Both the position numbers and the translations under genes were made by a program. A model generated the notes under the pieces. The model was not told the DNA's origin, did not search any database, and was given only the letters and a program-made list of their open reading frames with translations. Of a stretch of 64,000 nucleotides of DNA, positions 12,101 to 22,413 are shown piece after piece. Within the stretch, counting starts at the first letter, position 1, and every line of letters begins with the position of its first letter. The stretch spans positions 7,475-71,474 of the forward strand of contig VFFE01006615.1 in assembly GCA_008921705.1 (NCBI GenBank). The letters run 5' to 3'. The stretch is from Burhinus oedicnemus. Its lineage: Eukaryota; Chordata; Aves; Charadriiformes; Burhinidae.

Positions 12101-15100
12101 CAGCTTGCATCTTCAAAAAATAAGAGATAAGGAAGAAAAAAAGGTTTTTCAAATGGGGATTGCTCACTACGTGGGCTGAGGTCTGTTACTTCAAACAACC
12201 AACGTTAGTTTACTGCTTAATGAGGTACCTAATGAAGAGTAAGTTAATTTTTAACTCTTTGAGCCTCTTTGATTTGTTGGGGTTTTTTTTTCCTTTTTTT
12301 CTTTTTTTTCCTTGAACAAAAATGCAGCAATGGATGTATGAAATACAGTAGGAAAGGGCATTTGTATGCAGTGTCTGTAGTCTGAGGAGAGTTAATGTTA
12401 GAATAAATACTACAGACCCCCTCTGTCATCCGTGCAGAGAGACAAGCAGCTCTCTTGTCCTAACATGGGACAGTGGGTTGAACTGCTCTCTCACAGTACA
12501 TCCCTCCCACCAACCATGATGGAAAGACCATGGATGATTTCTGCAGACCAAACACTGAATTTGTAGATTAAGGAAATCCTTATTGCAATAATACATACTT
12601 ATTACAGCTAAGAGGAAATTAGGTTAGCTTGATGCCACAATTATGGACACCCTAGCCATGGGCTATCCTTAAAATCAAAAACATGAGACAGCACAGATAT
12701 TCCTGTTGGTAACAGTGCATTTATAAATATGCAATACCATCATACACAACAAGCGTATTTTCTAGGCTTTCACATTCTAGAGGAATCTGTAGTACCTAAG
12801 AAAACTTCCTCCAGCAGGATGTCACCTTTGATGGCTCAGGACAGCGTTTCATCTTCCCGTGTTCCTGTGGCAGCCTCTGAAGAAGGCAGATCACAGCTCC
12901 AGCCTGCCACGACAGCTCTTTTGGATCTCCATTTCTGACTTACCCAGGAGGAATAACACAAGTCCTCGGCCACCTCCCATCACTGCCATGTACTGAGCGT
13001 TGAGGCTGTGTGCTGCCACCCACAGCTCACGGTGACAGGCTTTTCTTGCCTTACGCCCATGCAAGTGCTCTGCTCTTCCTTCCCCTGCACTAGCAGAGGA
13101 TGCAGCTTGTGAAGCATCTCGCAGCCCTGGCTTGTGTCCCCCAGTATTTACAGCCCCTTCAAGTCTTTACAGAACACTTGCAGAGCATCTCTCCTTTCTG
13201 GTTAGGAAATAGCTGCTATTGGCTCTTTTCCCCTGAAAAACAATCCAAGCCCAGAGGGGTCTTTTGGCACCCAGTAGAAAACATTGTTGTCAAGAAAGCA
13301 TTTCTAAATGCAAATTTAGACCCGTCTCAGGTCTTTGGCTGCTGGGAAAAGCAGTCAGATCTCACTTCTCCTCTTCTCTCCGTTACAAAGCCCTGGGCAT
13401 TTTTCACACCTCTTCAATGGGGGTGAACGAGAGCTGGGAAGAGGGGATGGGGGTAAGATTTTCACCATCGCAATTTCATTTATGAACTGGCCATGCCTCT
13501 TCCTTACTGGCAGAAAGATATTCAGCTGGGAACAATGAGTGTCTTGGAGGACTGAGTCAGGGCATGTCTTTTCCCACACTAGGTCTGCCCTCGCTGCACC
13601 TTCCTTTGTCTTCCCAGTTCCTCCCTCCTCTTCTTGGGGTTGCACTTGAACTTTCTCTGCTCCCCATGGTGGCACCGATGGAAAGCAGGAATGAGCTGCA
13701 TGTTTTTTCCTCAGCTTTTCCTGGAAAGAGTATGAAACTATTGAGTTTCAACTCAGCACTGATGTCCAGACTAACCTTTCTTTCCTCATTCTACAGCTTT
13801 ATCCTGATGGAGGGCCGGAGTCTCTAGACTGTGCTCAACAGCTGGAGGTTTATTCCCTGTGGCTGAAGAATCACGTAGAACACAGACCTGAGCTTGGGAC
13901 AAGCTTTCTTGTTCACGAAAACTCTTGAAGAATGGATAAAATGAGAATTTTCATCTCTGTGGACCTCAGAGCATTTTGGGAAGATCAAAGTATCCTTCTC
14001 CCTCCCTGCCTCCCTCCTCCTCTGAAGCGGTGACCTTATTTCTCCTCATTTAACTTGAGAGGAAACTGAGGCACTGATGCTTTAAAGAATAAGATAAAAA
14101 CTAACAGGTATCTGCCTAAAGAGCCAAGTAAGCAGAATTTAGACATCTACATTCAAGAATCTTGTTTAAAAAAGGCTTGCTTGAAATGTCTTAGTACTTA
14201 GGTTCTGGTGTCTACAGTTCATTATTCACCTAATCTTGAGATAATGAGACCTGAAAGCACCAACCCTATTAGATGGGACCCAGATGAAATGGTCTTGTAG
14301 TGCCAATAAGTTTGAGTTTCAGGAGGCATTTGAGCCTTCTGAGGGACGGCACTGAGGAGCAGCAGTGACTGCACAGTCATATCTCATGTGACCAGCTGAT
14401 AAAAGACAAAAATTAAATGACTTTCCTTTTTTCTTTTCCTGAGACTTTTGTTTTCACAGAAATTGAACTGTCTGGTGGAAAAAAAAAAAATCTCTTCCAC
14501 AATCACTTCTAGAAGAAGGGAGTTCAAAACAACAAACTTTAGTCTCAAATTGGAATGCTTGTTTTATTTATCTTAGTTGTAAAAGACAAAATGAAAAGAA
14601 AATGTCACTTCTGAGTGAAAGGCTTCTTTTTCCTCTTGTGGCATTAAAAAATCATAACTTCTCTCAGCCTTATACACACAGCAACCAAAACAGCTCTGTA
14701 AAAATGCTTGCCTAATTAAAAAGGGAGGTTTCAAATGAGCTGGAGTCATGGGTTCATCTGTTTTGGGGACAGACAGTCCCAGTGCCCTGCTGCCAAGCAA
14801 CAAGTCCTGGGGAGAGGTCTCTGCCTGGCTGCCCTGGGATCTGTTGGGGCATCTGACACACACCAGTCTGTTGGAAACTCTTCCCTTTCTCCTTTTTTCA
14901 CGTATTTTCAGTGACCTCTCTGCAAAAGAGCTTGGCAGGTAGGTGATCTTTAACTACAGGAATTAGTTTTTACTATGCTGTAAGCAAGGAGCCAGGAGGA
15001 CTTGGGAACTGGCTCATACATCTAGTGTAGGTGAGCAACGTTGGACCTTGGGCCTCAGGTGAGATGATTGTGTGACTCCATGTGCTGAGATCCTCTCTTC

Positions 15101-15386
15101 TCACAGAAATAGTGTGTGCCAGCTAGTTGCAGATGTGCTAAAAGAGAAAAGAGGAGTGACTAATGGCTGACAAACTAGTTGCTTCAACAAACGCCACCTT
15201 GAAAACATTCTGCAACTCCCACCAGCATTTCTTAGTCTTCTTTTGAGAAGAGATTTAACAACGGGTTAGAGTTTGTTAGTCCAAAATGTGGAGACGTATG
15301 CGTACACACGCACAAACACAAAAAGGAAATATTTCTATAATGCATAGGTGGGAGTTAAGGTGAGAATGATACAACACAAAGGGAAG
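9120..15386. other. Low-copy non-coding DNA, no gene recognised
   Basis: About 6 kb without a recognisable gene, transposon or RNA. The longest frame is 211 codons at 10316-10951, discussed separately. There is a T-rich stretch at 12281-12312 and an A tract near 14480. Minus- and plus-strand frames at 11452-11781, 13100-13426 and 13355-13675 overlap each other and match no family known to me. Confidence 0.55.
10316..10951 (+). other. 211-codon open frame, probably chance
   Basis: The longest ATG-initiated frame clear of repeats in the window (ATG at 10316, stop at 10949-10951). The product would be rich in Ser, Phe and Pro, without signal peptide, regular membrane segments, repeats or a motif I recognise. 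I see no matching splice signals or promoter nearby. Such a length is near the upper edge of what I would expect by chance in 64 kb at this composition, so it is recorded but not called as a gene. Confidence 0.1.
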
Positions 15387-15444
15387 TGTTGACGCAGAAG
15401 GCTCGGACACAACACAACGACCAATATGATCAGGTCAATGCCGC

Positions 15445-15450
15445 TTTATT
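15445..15450 (-). terminator. LTR polyadenylation signal AATAAA
   Basis: AATAAA on the minus strand (TTTATT on plus), followed in LTR sense by GCGGCATTGACC. Its position just after the TATA-like element is characteristic of the compact avian alpharetroviral LTR layout. Confidence 0.65.
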
Positions 15451-15464
15451 GCGCAGATAGCTCA

Positions 15465-15474
15465 GTTAATATAC
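15465..15474 (-). promoter_or_regulatory. TATA-like element of the solo LTR
   Basis: GTATATTAAC read on the minus strand, inside the LTR. It lies downstream, in LTR sense, of the two CCAAT boxes and the CRE-like site, and about 15 bases ahead of AATAAA. Transcription from it would run leftward. Whether it still works is unknown. Confidence 0.55.
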
Positions 15475-16371
15475 GTTGTGCTCTTCGAGATAACGTGCCA
15501 ACAACTTACTGATTGGTTTACGTCATCAAGCACGCGCCTAAGGCTACTCGATTGGCTCAAAGTACAAGTCCATGCGGATGCTTTGTCCGCCTACATCCTG
15601 CTTCAAGTTCCGCCTTCACTGCAACCTCCTCCTCCATTCTTGTTTACTCTCTTACCGTGTTGACCGCAAGTAGCCTTTCCAGTACAACACTTACATGAGT
15701 TAACTACAGGCCACACACAGATCATTGAGACTTGGAGTGATCACAGGATGCTCACTTTCCGTCAAGAATCTTCCCGCAGGGAAGTGTCTCGAAACAGTGC
15801 TACAGGAAGGAGCATCTTTTGGGTGAATAACAAGGATTAATCCTTTCTATTGTTTCTCTATCCATTTTCAGATCGTAACTTTATCATTGTCTTGAGATGG
15901 CTTCACAAAACAAAGCTCCCAGTAAATCATGTTGCCATCACCATGGCTGCCATCTAACTGCCATCTCTGCCATATCCTAAATGGACAAGTGCCCTGGGGA
16001 CAGAAGAAGAAGTCACGAGCCACGACAGCAGCAAGGGAGATGTAGACATGAGGGGAAACACCCCGCAAGACAGTCAGTCACTGCACAGGCGGGGAAGGAG
16101 ATGAGCTTCTGTGGGCGGACAATTTCAGGGAAAAGTGGGACTAAAAGCTCTCATGCCAGAGTGGGAAGAGATGATCTTCTCTGAACTGCAAGGATGACCC
16201 TTCAAGGTTTGGGTTGGTTTTAAAACAGAAGACAAGCTTTGCAGTGAAATCAGGAATTAGCCTGTAAGGCACTGACTTAATTTACTGTCAAGTAAATTAG
16301 GCTTAAGCATGGTGGTCACTTGCTGTTTTTATTTCCCTCCACTTACGTATTTGCTTATTAGTATGAGCGCA

Positions 16372-16435
16372 GTGTGTGTGTGCGTGTATGTGTGTGTGTG
16401 TGTGCGTGTGTGCGTGTATGTGTGTGAGTGTGTGC
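16372..16435 (+). repeat. Imperfect (GT)n microsatellite
   Basis: A run of GT dinucleotides broken by GC and AT substitutions (GTGCGTGTATG pattern occurring twice). It can adopt Z-DNA in principle. The interruptions suggest an older, less length-variable array. Confidence 0.95.
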
Positions 16436-19139
16436 GGCAAGGGGAGAGGAAGAAGTCAGAGGGTTTCTCTCCTGCAGTCCTTTTGCAGATCCCCTTCTGA
16501 ACCTTACGAATCTGTTCAAGAAACAGTAGTGTAAGCCACTGCTCTGGGTTCTTCCTTGCCTTATTTCTGTGACTCACAAGCTGAAAAAAAGGAGAAGAAG
16601 AAAAATAACCTGGATTTAGAAATTAATCACGGGGCAGTTATAACCATAACTGTGTTGAAAGCATGAAAAAGGTGAACGTGATATTACTGTACCAGGAGAG
16701 ATAATTGTTGTAGAGAGAGAAAAGCTTTCAGATTTGTGTAAGCTGAGAGCTTACACCAATGTCACAAACCAGCCCGTTCACCTCCACTCAGGCAAGAGGA
16801 GTGTGACGTGAAATGCATGCAGGAAAAGCCTGCAAGAACTGTCAAAGCTAAGAAGAGCTTCTTTTAATAGAAAAGACTAGAAGAGCCTGGCTTGAACTGA
16901 AAGCTGAGTAGGAGTATGCCTGGTCTACAGACTCTTCCTCTAGACAAGCAGCAGGGAGGAGGAAGAGTTATTTTAGCGGCAGGATAAAGCTGGCACCAGG
17001 ACAAAGAGCTAAAAACTCATCTCAAATGAATGTTGGCTGGAAAGGCAAATGTTTCTAAGCATCAAAGCCAAAGGAGGTTTTGGAACAGCCTCCCAAAAGC
17101 ACCCAGCAGGTTTGGAGTGGTATGTGATCCACTTGTGAGCAGGACTATGAAAAGGCCACGGAGTCCAAGGAGCTGAAGACTCGGACTAGTCACACATCTG
17201 TCTGAGAAAGAGATCTAAGCTAAATCTCTCTGGAAATGCATTGGAGGAATCCTCAAGGATTTGAGAATTCTCTCCTGTCTCATTCCTGCTCTCTTTCTTT
17301 TCATTCATTTGGGTCCCGTTCCACAAAGGCATGAATCCTTCCCCAGAGCTGGCTGCATTTCATTGCAGGGTGGGTATATGCGAAAGTTAAGGATTCCTTT
17401 ACAAAATGACCTGAAGGTGTGAAAATAGGGGTTAATTTCCAGTATATAAACATTTGGAGTCCACAGTTTCCGCATTCACAAGCTCGCCTGTGTTTACAGG
17501 AAACAAATATTGCAACAGTGTTTTCACCTTTTCTTATTAGGATTTTTATACGCTTTCTTTTTCATCTTTTTTTTAAAAAATGTAATCTGAAGTCCATTTA
17601 CAAATTTTAAGTACGCTATTAGCAATGACTGCAATAAACCCCTCTTATTTGTGTAAGGTCTGGATAAACATTTTCCTGCTGCTCGGAAGCACAGCGGGTT
17701 TGTCTCTTTGGGGAGTATCAAAGTAAGTCGCAGCCCACTCTCTAATCTAACCAGCAAACTTAAACAAATTCTGCAAACTGAAGAGTTTTAAAGTTCCTCC
17801 AAGGAATATGACAGTAAAAATGACTCTCATTTAAGGTGACTCATCTGCACGCTGGTCCTGCATCACCCCAAAGAACAAGAGTCCAATCTGGGGAAGGTGG
17901 AGATGGTTAATACGCTGGCTTGTTTCCATAGGTAAATTGGCTTTTCAATCACGGTGCTTACAGAAGGACAAGAAGCCTTTTGCAATTCATCAGATTGGTT
18001 TGTTAAGCCTCTGCAAGAGCAAAAAAAAGCAAAACCTGGACAGTTAAAAGATAGGGGGGAAGGAGCAAGAGTCACTCACCGTGTGAAAAACCTCAGCAAT
18101 TTGGTTGTCATTGTCTTCTGTGCAAAGATTACATCCACAGCTGTTATTCAAAAATACGTTTGCAGGGAGGGGAAGAAAATTTATATTCCTAAATCTACTT
18201 GCTGTTTACTGAAGGGGAAAAAAAAAAAAAGTTATGGATAGGGTCTTTCATGGCCCAAAGCTTCACGTTCATCATCATGAAATAGGGACAGGAAAAAGGC
18301 AAAGAGACGTTTTGCCTGTTCTTTCTATTTAGGGTGTACGCTTCTGAGGTGCATGAATAAATCCTGCAATGTGGTATAAAATATCCAGTGCTTTGCTATC
18401 GTACGTGCTGCAGGAAGTCATATTACGTTCCCTGTTTGCAAACAAGAAATAACGACTTGACCGAACTCTTGAGAAAATGTCTTTGCTTTCGCACAATATT
18501 GAATAGGAGGGATCCTGCCTCACCTACCCCTCCAAAGCACTGCTGCAAGAAATAATAAACATTCAGTGATGGAAAATACCTTTTTTCGTCAAATCAGATT
18601 TTTCATGCAATCAGTTCATATCTGTCAGAACTCTTCAAGTTGTAACTAAAACCAGGAAAGACTGAGAACTGGATTTAAAAGATTTTGGAAAGAGAGAATT
18701 TTCAAGTTTAAAAAGTAAGCAGCTTTTATTTTTGGCAGCTATATCCAAAAACCTACTTTGTTTTTCCAACACTCAAAGACATTCCAGGTGAAAAATGTAA
18801 GGAGTTATGGAAGGAGATTTTTTTTTTGATGGAAAACCAGGAAGTCTATGTAAAGAAATACTGAAGTATAATTGAGTTCCTTCCAAATCAAATTCATTCA
18901 GCTTTCCACCTTTTTTTTTTTTTTAGATCTGAATCCTTTTGATACGGGGAAACCTCCAGAAATGTAAGCTGGATTTGCATATTCCTTCTTTTGTGTATTT
19001 GTAAAACCAAAAATCTAGCTGACAAGCATTAAAAGCAACAAATCAGTAAAGAAAATAAACCAATGTTCTTTCCACTCTCTATAGAAATAAATCCCTAAGA
19101 TATGGAATGGAAATGGGTGGTAACATTTGCTGTAAATAT

Positions 19140-19480
19140 AAGTTCAGGGCGGTGAACGTAAAGGAAGACTTAGATGTAATCCACCACGTGCACGATGCCA
19201 GGTCTCCCTGGTAAGCCATTCACGCTAAGCAAAACCAGCCTGAACAGTAACTCACCGTAAGCGTAATGACACCCTGACATATGTTAAAATGCTCTGTAAT
19301 ATAATGCAGCGTAAATATAGGGACATATTGAATCGCCATGACACCAGGTTTTGCAAAATCCTCTTCTCTTAACAGATTAATCTATTAATTCTGTAATGAG
19401 GAGCACAGTAACAATGAATAACATTTCTATAAAGACGCGAGTGCTGCTATGACGTGCCAAACCGTGATGTGCGCTGTGTT
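19140..19480. other. Candidate conserved non-coding element
   Basis: A repeat-free block with an E-box CACGTG at 19185-19190, a perfect GATTAATC homeodomain palindrome at 19375-19382, and TATTAATT immediately after it. CpG dinucleotides are scattered at higher density than in the surroundings (for example around 19430-19475). No frame of note crosses it. The call rests on motif content only. Confidence 0.25.
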
Positions 19481-21420
19481 TCTCCACTGTACCAATTGCT
19501 AATTCAACAGAATTTAGGGAAGAAAGATGAATTCAGAGGTCCCACCTGTTTTTAAAAAGATGTCTATCTCTGACAAGGTTGGAGGGTATAAATCACATGG
19601 AAGGTGAGCCTTACCGCATGGGGGCTTTAAATATTTGGTGTGCCAACGTGCAAACACACACACAGACGCACAGGATAATGCACACGCACATAGCACAAGA
19701 TTTCTAACCTTCCAAAATTACATTTGGGGAGATTCCCACATTCGCACAGGTTCAGACACTCATCCTCACGAGCAGGCATAAGCATACTTGGAGCTGTATG
19801 AGAGCACCGTGATCACTCCAAACCCACCATGATGTACAAGACCCAAAGGCTGGCTCTTCTCTCAATGGTATAAGTGAGGAGCAACACTGGAAGAGCCGAT
19901 GCCGCCACACAAAAAACTGTTTAGCAAACTAGAGTGGGGAACTGGGATCCTGATGGCCACATCGTTAAAAATCCCAAGAACCAGCACCAAGAAAAACTCA
20001 CGTATTTTACTGTAACAGAGCCTACAGGAAAAAGCAAGATGGCATGGAAAACGGCCGCAGCATTTCTTTACTTTTTCTCATAGAACATTTCAGGGTTTCT
20101 TCAGAACTGGCACGTTTTTCAGCTCAAATGTAACAATTTGAGGGCTTTGGAAGAAGGCTGAAAAATGTCAAGTGATGGTTTGGGACTGGAGTAAAGGGGA
20201 AGGAGGGCTGTTTGTTTTGTTTATTAAAAAAGACAAATCCCCTGAGAGAAGACATTTCTCATAGAAATATCACTTCTTTGAAACCAACCAAAGAACTCAT
20301 TTTTTTCCGAGATGAATGTTGAGATCACCCTGAAACTGACTTTGAACAACAAGTGCAAGTTCTACTTGAGCCACAGGAGGTTCACCTACCCACCTACCAT
20401 TTACCCCTTAGGCTGAAATTATGCTTTGTTTAATCTGTTGGTTTTTGCACAGCTCACCCTGACTCATGCACCAGCTTCTCTGCAGCCATGCCTGGACCTC
20501 CCACATCTCTGCAGTCCAGTTGTACCACCCGTCTCCTGCTGCAGCCTCCATACGTCTCATGCAACTGTCCACTGGAGAGAAAAAGCAGCAGGGTTGGCTG
20601 GTTTATGGATGTGCCAGTTATCCCCCTGCCATATCATGCCAACTTCATGCGTAGCGTCTCCTATCTACAGTTGCAGCATGCAGGATGTTCTTATGATTTT
20701 AAAAATTGGCATTATGGTTTCATACATGAAGCTTCACCCATCTCCTGGAAATGGGGCAAGGATCTCCCGCTCCTGGACATTGTCCCCCTCTGCTTATCTT
20801 CTGTGTCTCCCTACCTCCTCCACGTTTACCTCCTTGCAGGGGCTGGGAGGGAAAAAGTTCATACTTAACACTGACCTGATAATGTCTGGCTTCCCCTTCC
20901 AGTTACTGGATATTGAACAGTTTTGTTGTTAGAGAGCCACTAGCAAGTGCTCCTCAGAGACCCTACTCTGCACGCACCGATCAAATCGGTTCTCAACCTT
21001 CTCCAGGTTGAGTCTGAACTGCCTCAAGAACTTTATTTGTAATGCATGAGGCTGTGCTTAAGAACAGATGTCTAATTCTCATGTGACCAATGTGGTGTTT
21101 GCCCAGTTTTGCTGGCCTGGGACACCGAAAATGGCCACGATCCCCTTTTCTCTTTTCATCACAGAAAAGACCCATTTTCCAGATGGTTGCAATACCCTCC
21201 CTGATTTTCTCCGAATCCCTGAATGCCTGCCAGAAGCTGTCACAGCAGCTGTGGTTGTGATCCCACCTGAACGACAGAGAGAAGTCAGGGCACAAAGTTT
21301 TGTCTTCCCACCCTTCCCTGAACCTGGCAGTGAGACAAGGGACTCCAGATTGTGCAAACAAATGAATAACACTTTCTGGCATGGGGTTATCGGGACAGCC
21401 TGGTTAATCAGTTCAGCCAG

Positions 21421-21615
21421 GGTAGAATGCAGTCTGATACGTAAGATGAAATGAGGGTACACTACGATATAAAATATTGCTACAAAATAGACTACGTTCC
21501 AGTCCAGTCCACAGCAATGTAATTCAGTACCCTACAACACGACTGGATGCAATGCAGTTTGTTACAATGCAGTATGAAATGGCATATTAATATAAGATAC
21601 AACACACAATATAAT
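21421..21615 (+). repeat. Degenerate pentamer-phased tandem tract
   Basis: Read in 5-base steps from 21421, the same words recur in register for about 39 units: AATGC at 21426, 21551 and 21566; GATAC at 21436 and 21596; ACTAC at 21461 and 21491; AGTCC at 21501 and 21506; AACAC at 21536 and 21601. Longer matches are also spaced by multiples of five: AATGCAGT at 21426, 21551 and 21566; TACAACAC at 21533 and 21598. This suggests an old pentanucleotide-based satellite that has diverged but kept its spacing. A second tract with shared words (AATGC, AATTC, AACAC) is at 63801-63960. It directly precedes the CR1 at 21708. Confidence 0.6.
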
Positions 21616-21707
21616 ATATATTTCTGTTTAAGCTTGAGGAAAATGGCAAGTTTCCCAAGTCCAGGTCCTACCCTGTGTTGCTGGAATTTCCCCTTCCTGT
21701 TTAAGAA

Positions 21708-22413
21708 TGGATTGAGAGCAGACCTGAGGAGAGGGACTTGGAGGTTGTTGGTGGATGAGAAGCTCAACATGAGCTGGCCAAGTGCTTTGGCAACCCAGAA
21801 AGCCAACCGCATCCTGGGCTGTATCAAAAGAAACGTGACCAGCAGGGAGAGGGAGGGGATTCTGTCCCTCTACTCTGCTCTGGTGAGACCCCACCTGGAA
21901 TACCGTGTCCAACTCTGGAGCCCCCAGCATAAGAAGGGTATGGACCTGTTTGAGCAGGTCCAGAGGAGGCCACAAAGATGATCCGAGGGCTGGATCACCC
22001 CTGCTATGAAGACAGGCTGAGAGAATTTGGGTTGTTCAATCTGGAGAAGAGAAGGCTCCAGGGACACCTTATAGCAGCCTTCCAGGATCTGCAAGGGACC
22101 TACAAGAAAGCTGGAGAGGGACTTTCTACAAGGGCATGTAGTGATAGGACAAGGGGTAATAGCTTCAAACTGGAAGAGGGTAGATTTAGATCAGGTATTA
22201 GGAAGAAATTTTTCACTATCAGGGCAGTGAGGCGGTGGAAAAGGTTTCCCAGGGAAGCTGTAACAGTCCCATCCCTGGAGGTGTTCAAGGCCAGGTTGGA
22301 TGGGGCTTTGAGCAACCTGGTCTAGTGGGAGATGTCCTTGTACATGGCAGGTGGGTTGGAGCTAGATGATCCTTAAGGTCCTTTCCAACCTAAACCGTTC
22401 TATGATTCTATGA
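21708..22413 (+). mobile_element. CR1 LINE, 5'-truncated, best preserved copy
   Basis: About 706 bp covering the C-terminal part of ORF2 and the complete 3' UTR, ending TCTATGATTCTATGA. The coding part reads in one frame up to EQVQRR (21958-21969), then needs a single missing base near 21969-21970 to continue as MIRGL from 21978. From there it stays open to the natural TAG at 22323-22325. No other coding disruption is visible, so it is the youngest-looking CR1 of the window. It belongs to the same broad group as the copies at 1, 4318 and 53646 (shared GAAGCTGTGG and CTTTGAGCAACCTG segments). Confidence 0.96.
21978..22325 (+). pseudogene. C-terminal end of CR1 ORF2, open for 115 codons
   Basis: Open from ATG 21978 to the natural ORF2 stop. 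It contains the conserved CR1 C-terminal landmarks LFNLEKRRL, SDRTRGN, FRSGIRKKFF and PSLEVFKARLDG. This segment lies downstream of the reverse-transcriptase catalytic core, so it has no catalytic residues. The upstream part of the protein is lost by 5' truncation and the junction near 21969 is frameshifted. No expression is expected. Confidence 0.9.

Larger units (their letters stand above)
15387..15689 (-). mobile_element. Solo LTR of an alpharetrovirus-like endogenous retrovirus
   Basis: A 303-bp LTR on the minus strand bounded by the inverted terminal pentamer TGTTG...CAACA. Read on the minus strand it has two CCAAT boxes (ATTGG on plus at 15551-15555 and 15512-15516), a CRE-like TGACGTAA (15518-15525), a TATA-like element (GTATATTAAC, 15465-15474) and AATAAA (15445-15450). 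The roughly 15 bp between TATA box and polyadenylation signal implies a very short R region, as in avian sarcoma/leukosis-type LTRs. The region after AATAAA also resembles those LTRs. No primer-binding site lies on one side and no polypurine tract on the other, so it is a solo LTR left by LTR-LTR recombination. The flanks (GGGAAG and CTTACA) do not match, so the expected 6-bp target duplication is not visible. No viral genes remain. Confidence 0.8.
15690..21420. other. Low-copy non-coding DNA, no gene recognised
   Basis: No gene or transposon is recognisable. Items listed separately are the (GT)n array at 16372 and the candidate element at 19140. A T14 run lies at 18911-18924, and an octamer ATTTGCAT at 18973-18980, identical through 11 bases (ATTTGCATATT) to the one at 45794. 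A 168-codon frame at 20426-20932 and overlapping two-strand frames of about 128 codons at 20993-21462 match nothing I know and are taken as chance. Confidence 0.55.

Noticed and set aside
15369..15378. GATACAACAC next to the LTR, identical to 21596-21605
   Set aside because: A single shared 10-mer is likely by chance and shows no pentamer phasing at 15369.
16309..16577. Cys/Val- and His/Thr-rich frames
   Set aside because: Translations of the (GT)n array.
20426..20932. 168-codon plus-strand frame, Cys/Ser/Pro-rich
   Set aside because: Three overlapping frames in the same stretch and no regular Cys spacing; not convincing.
21628..22094. Minus-strand frames of 115 and 74 codons over the CR1 at 21708
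   Set aside because: Antisense shadows of CR1 ORF2.
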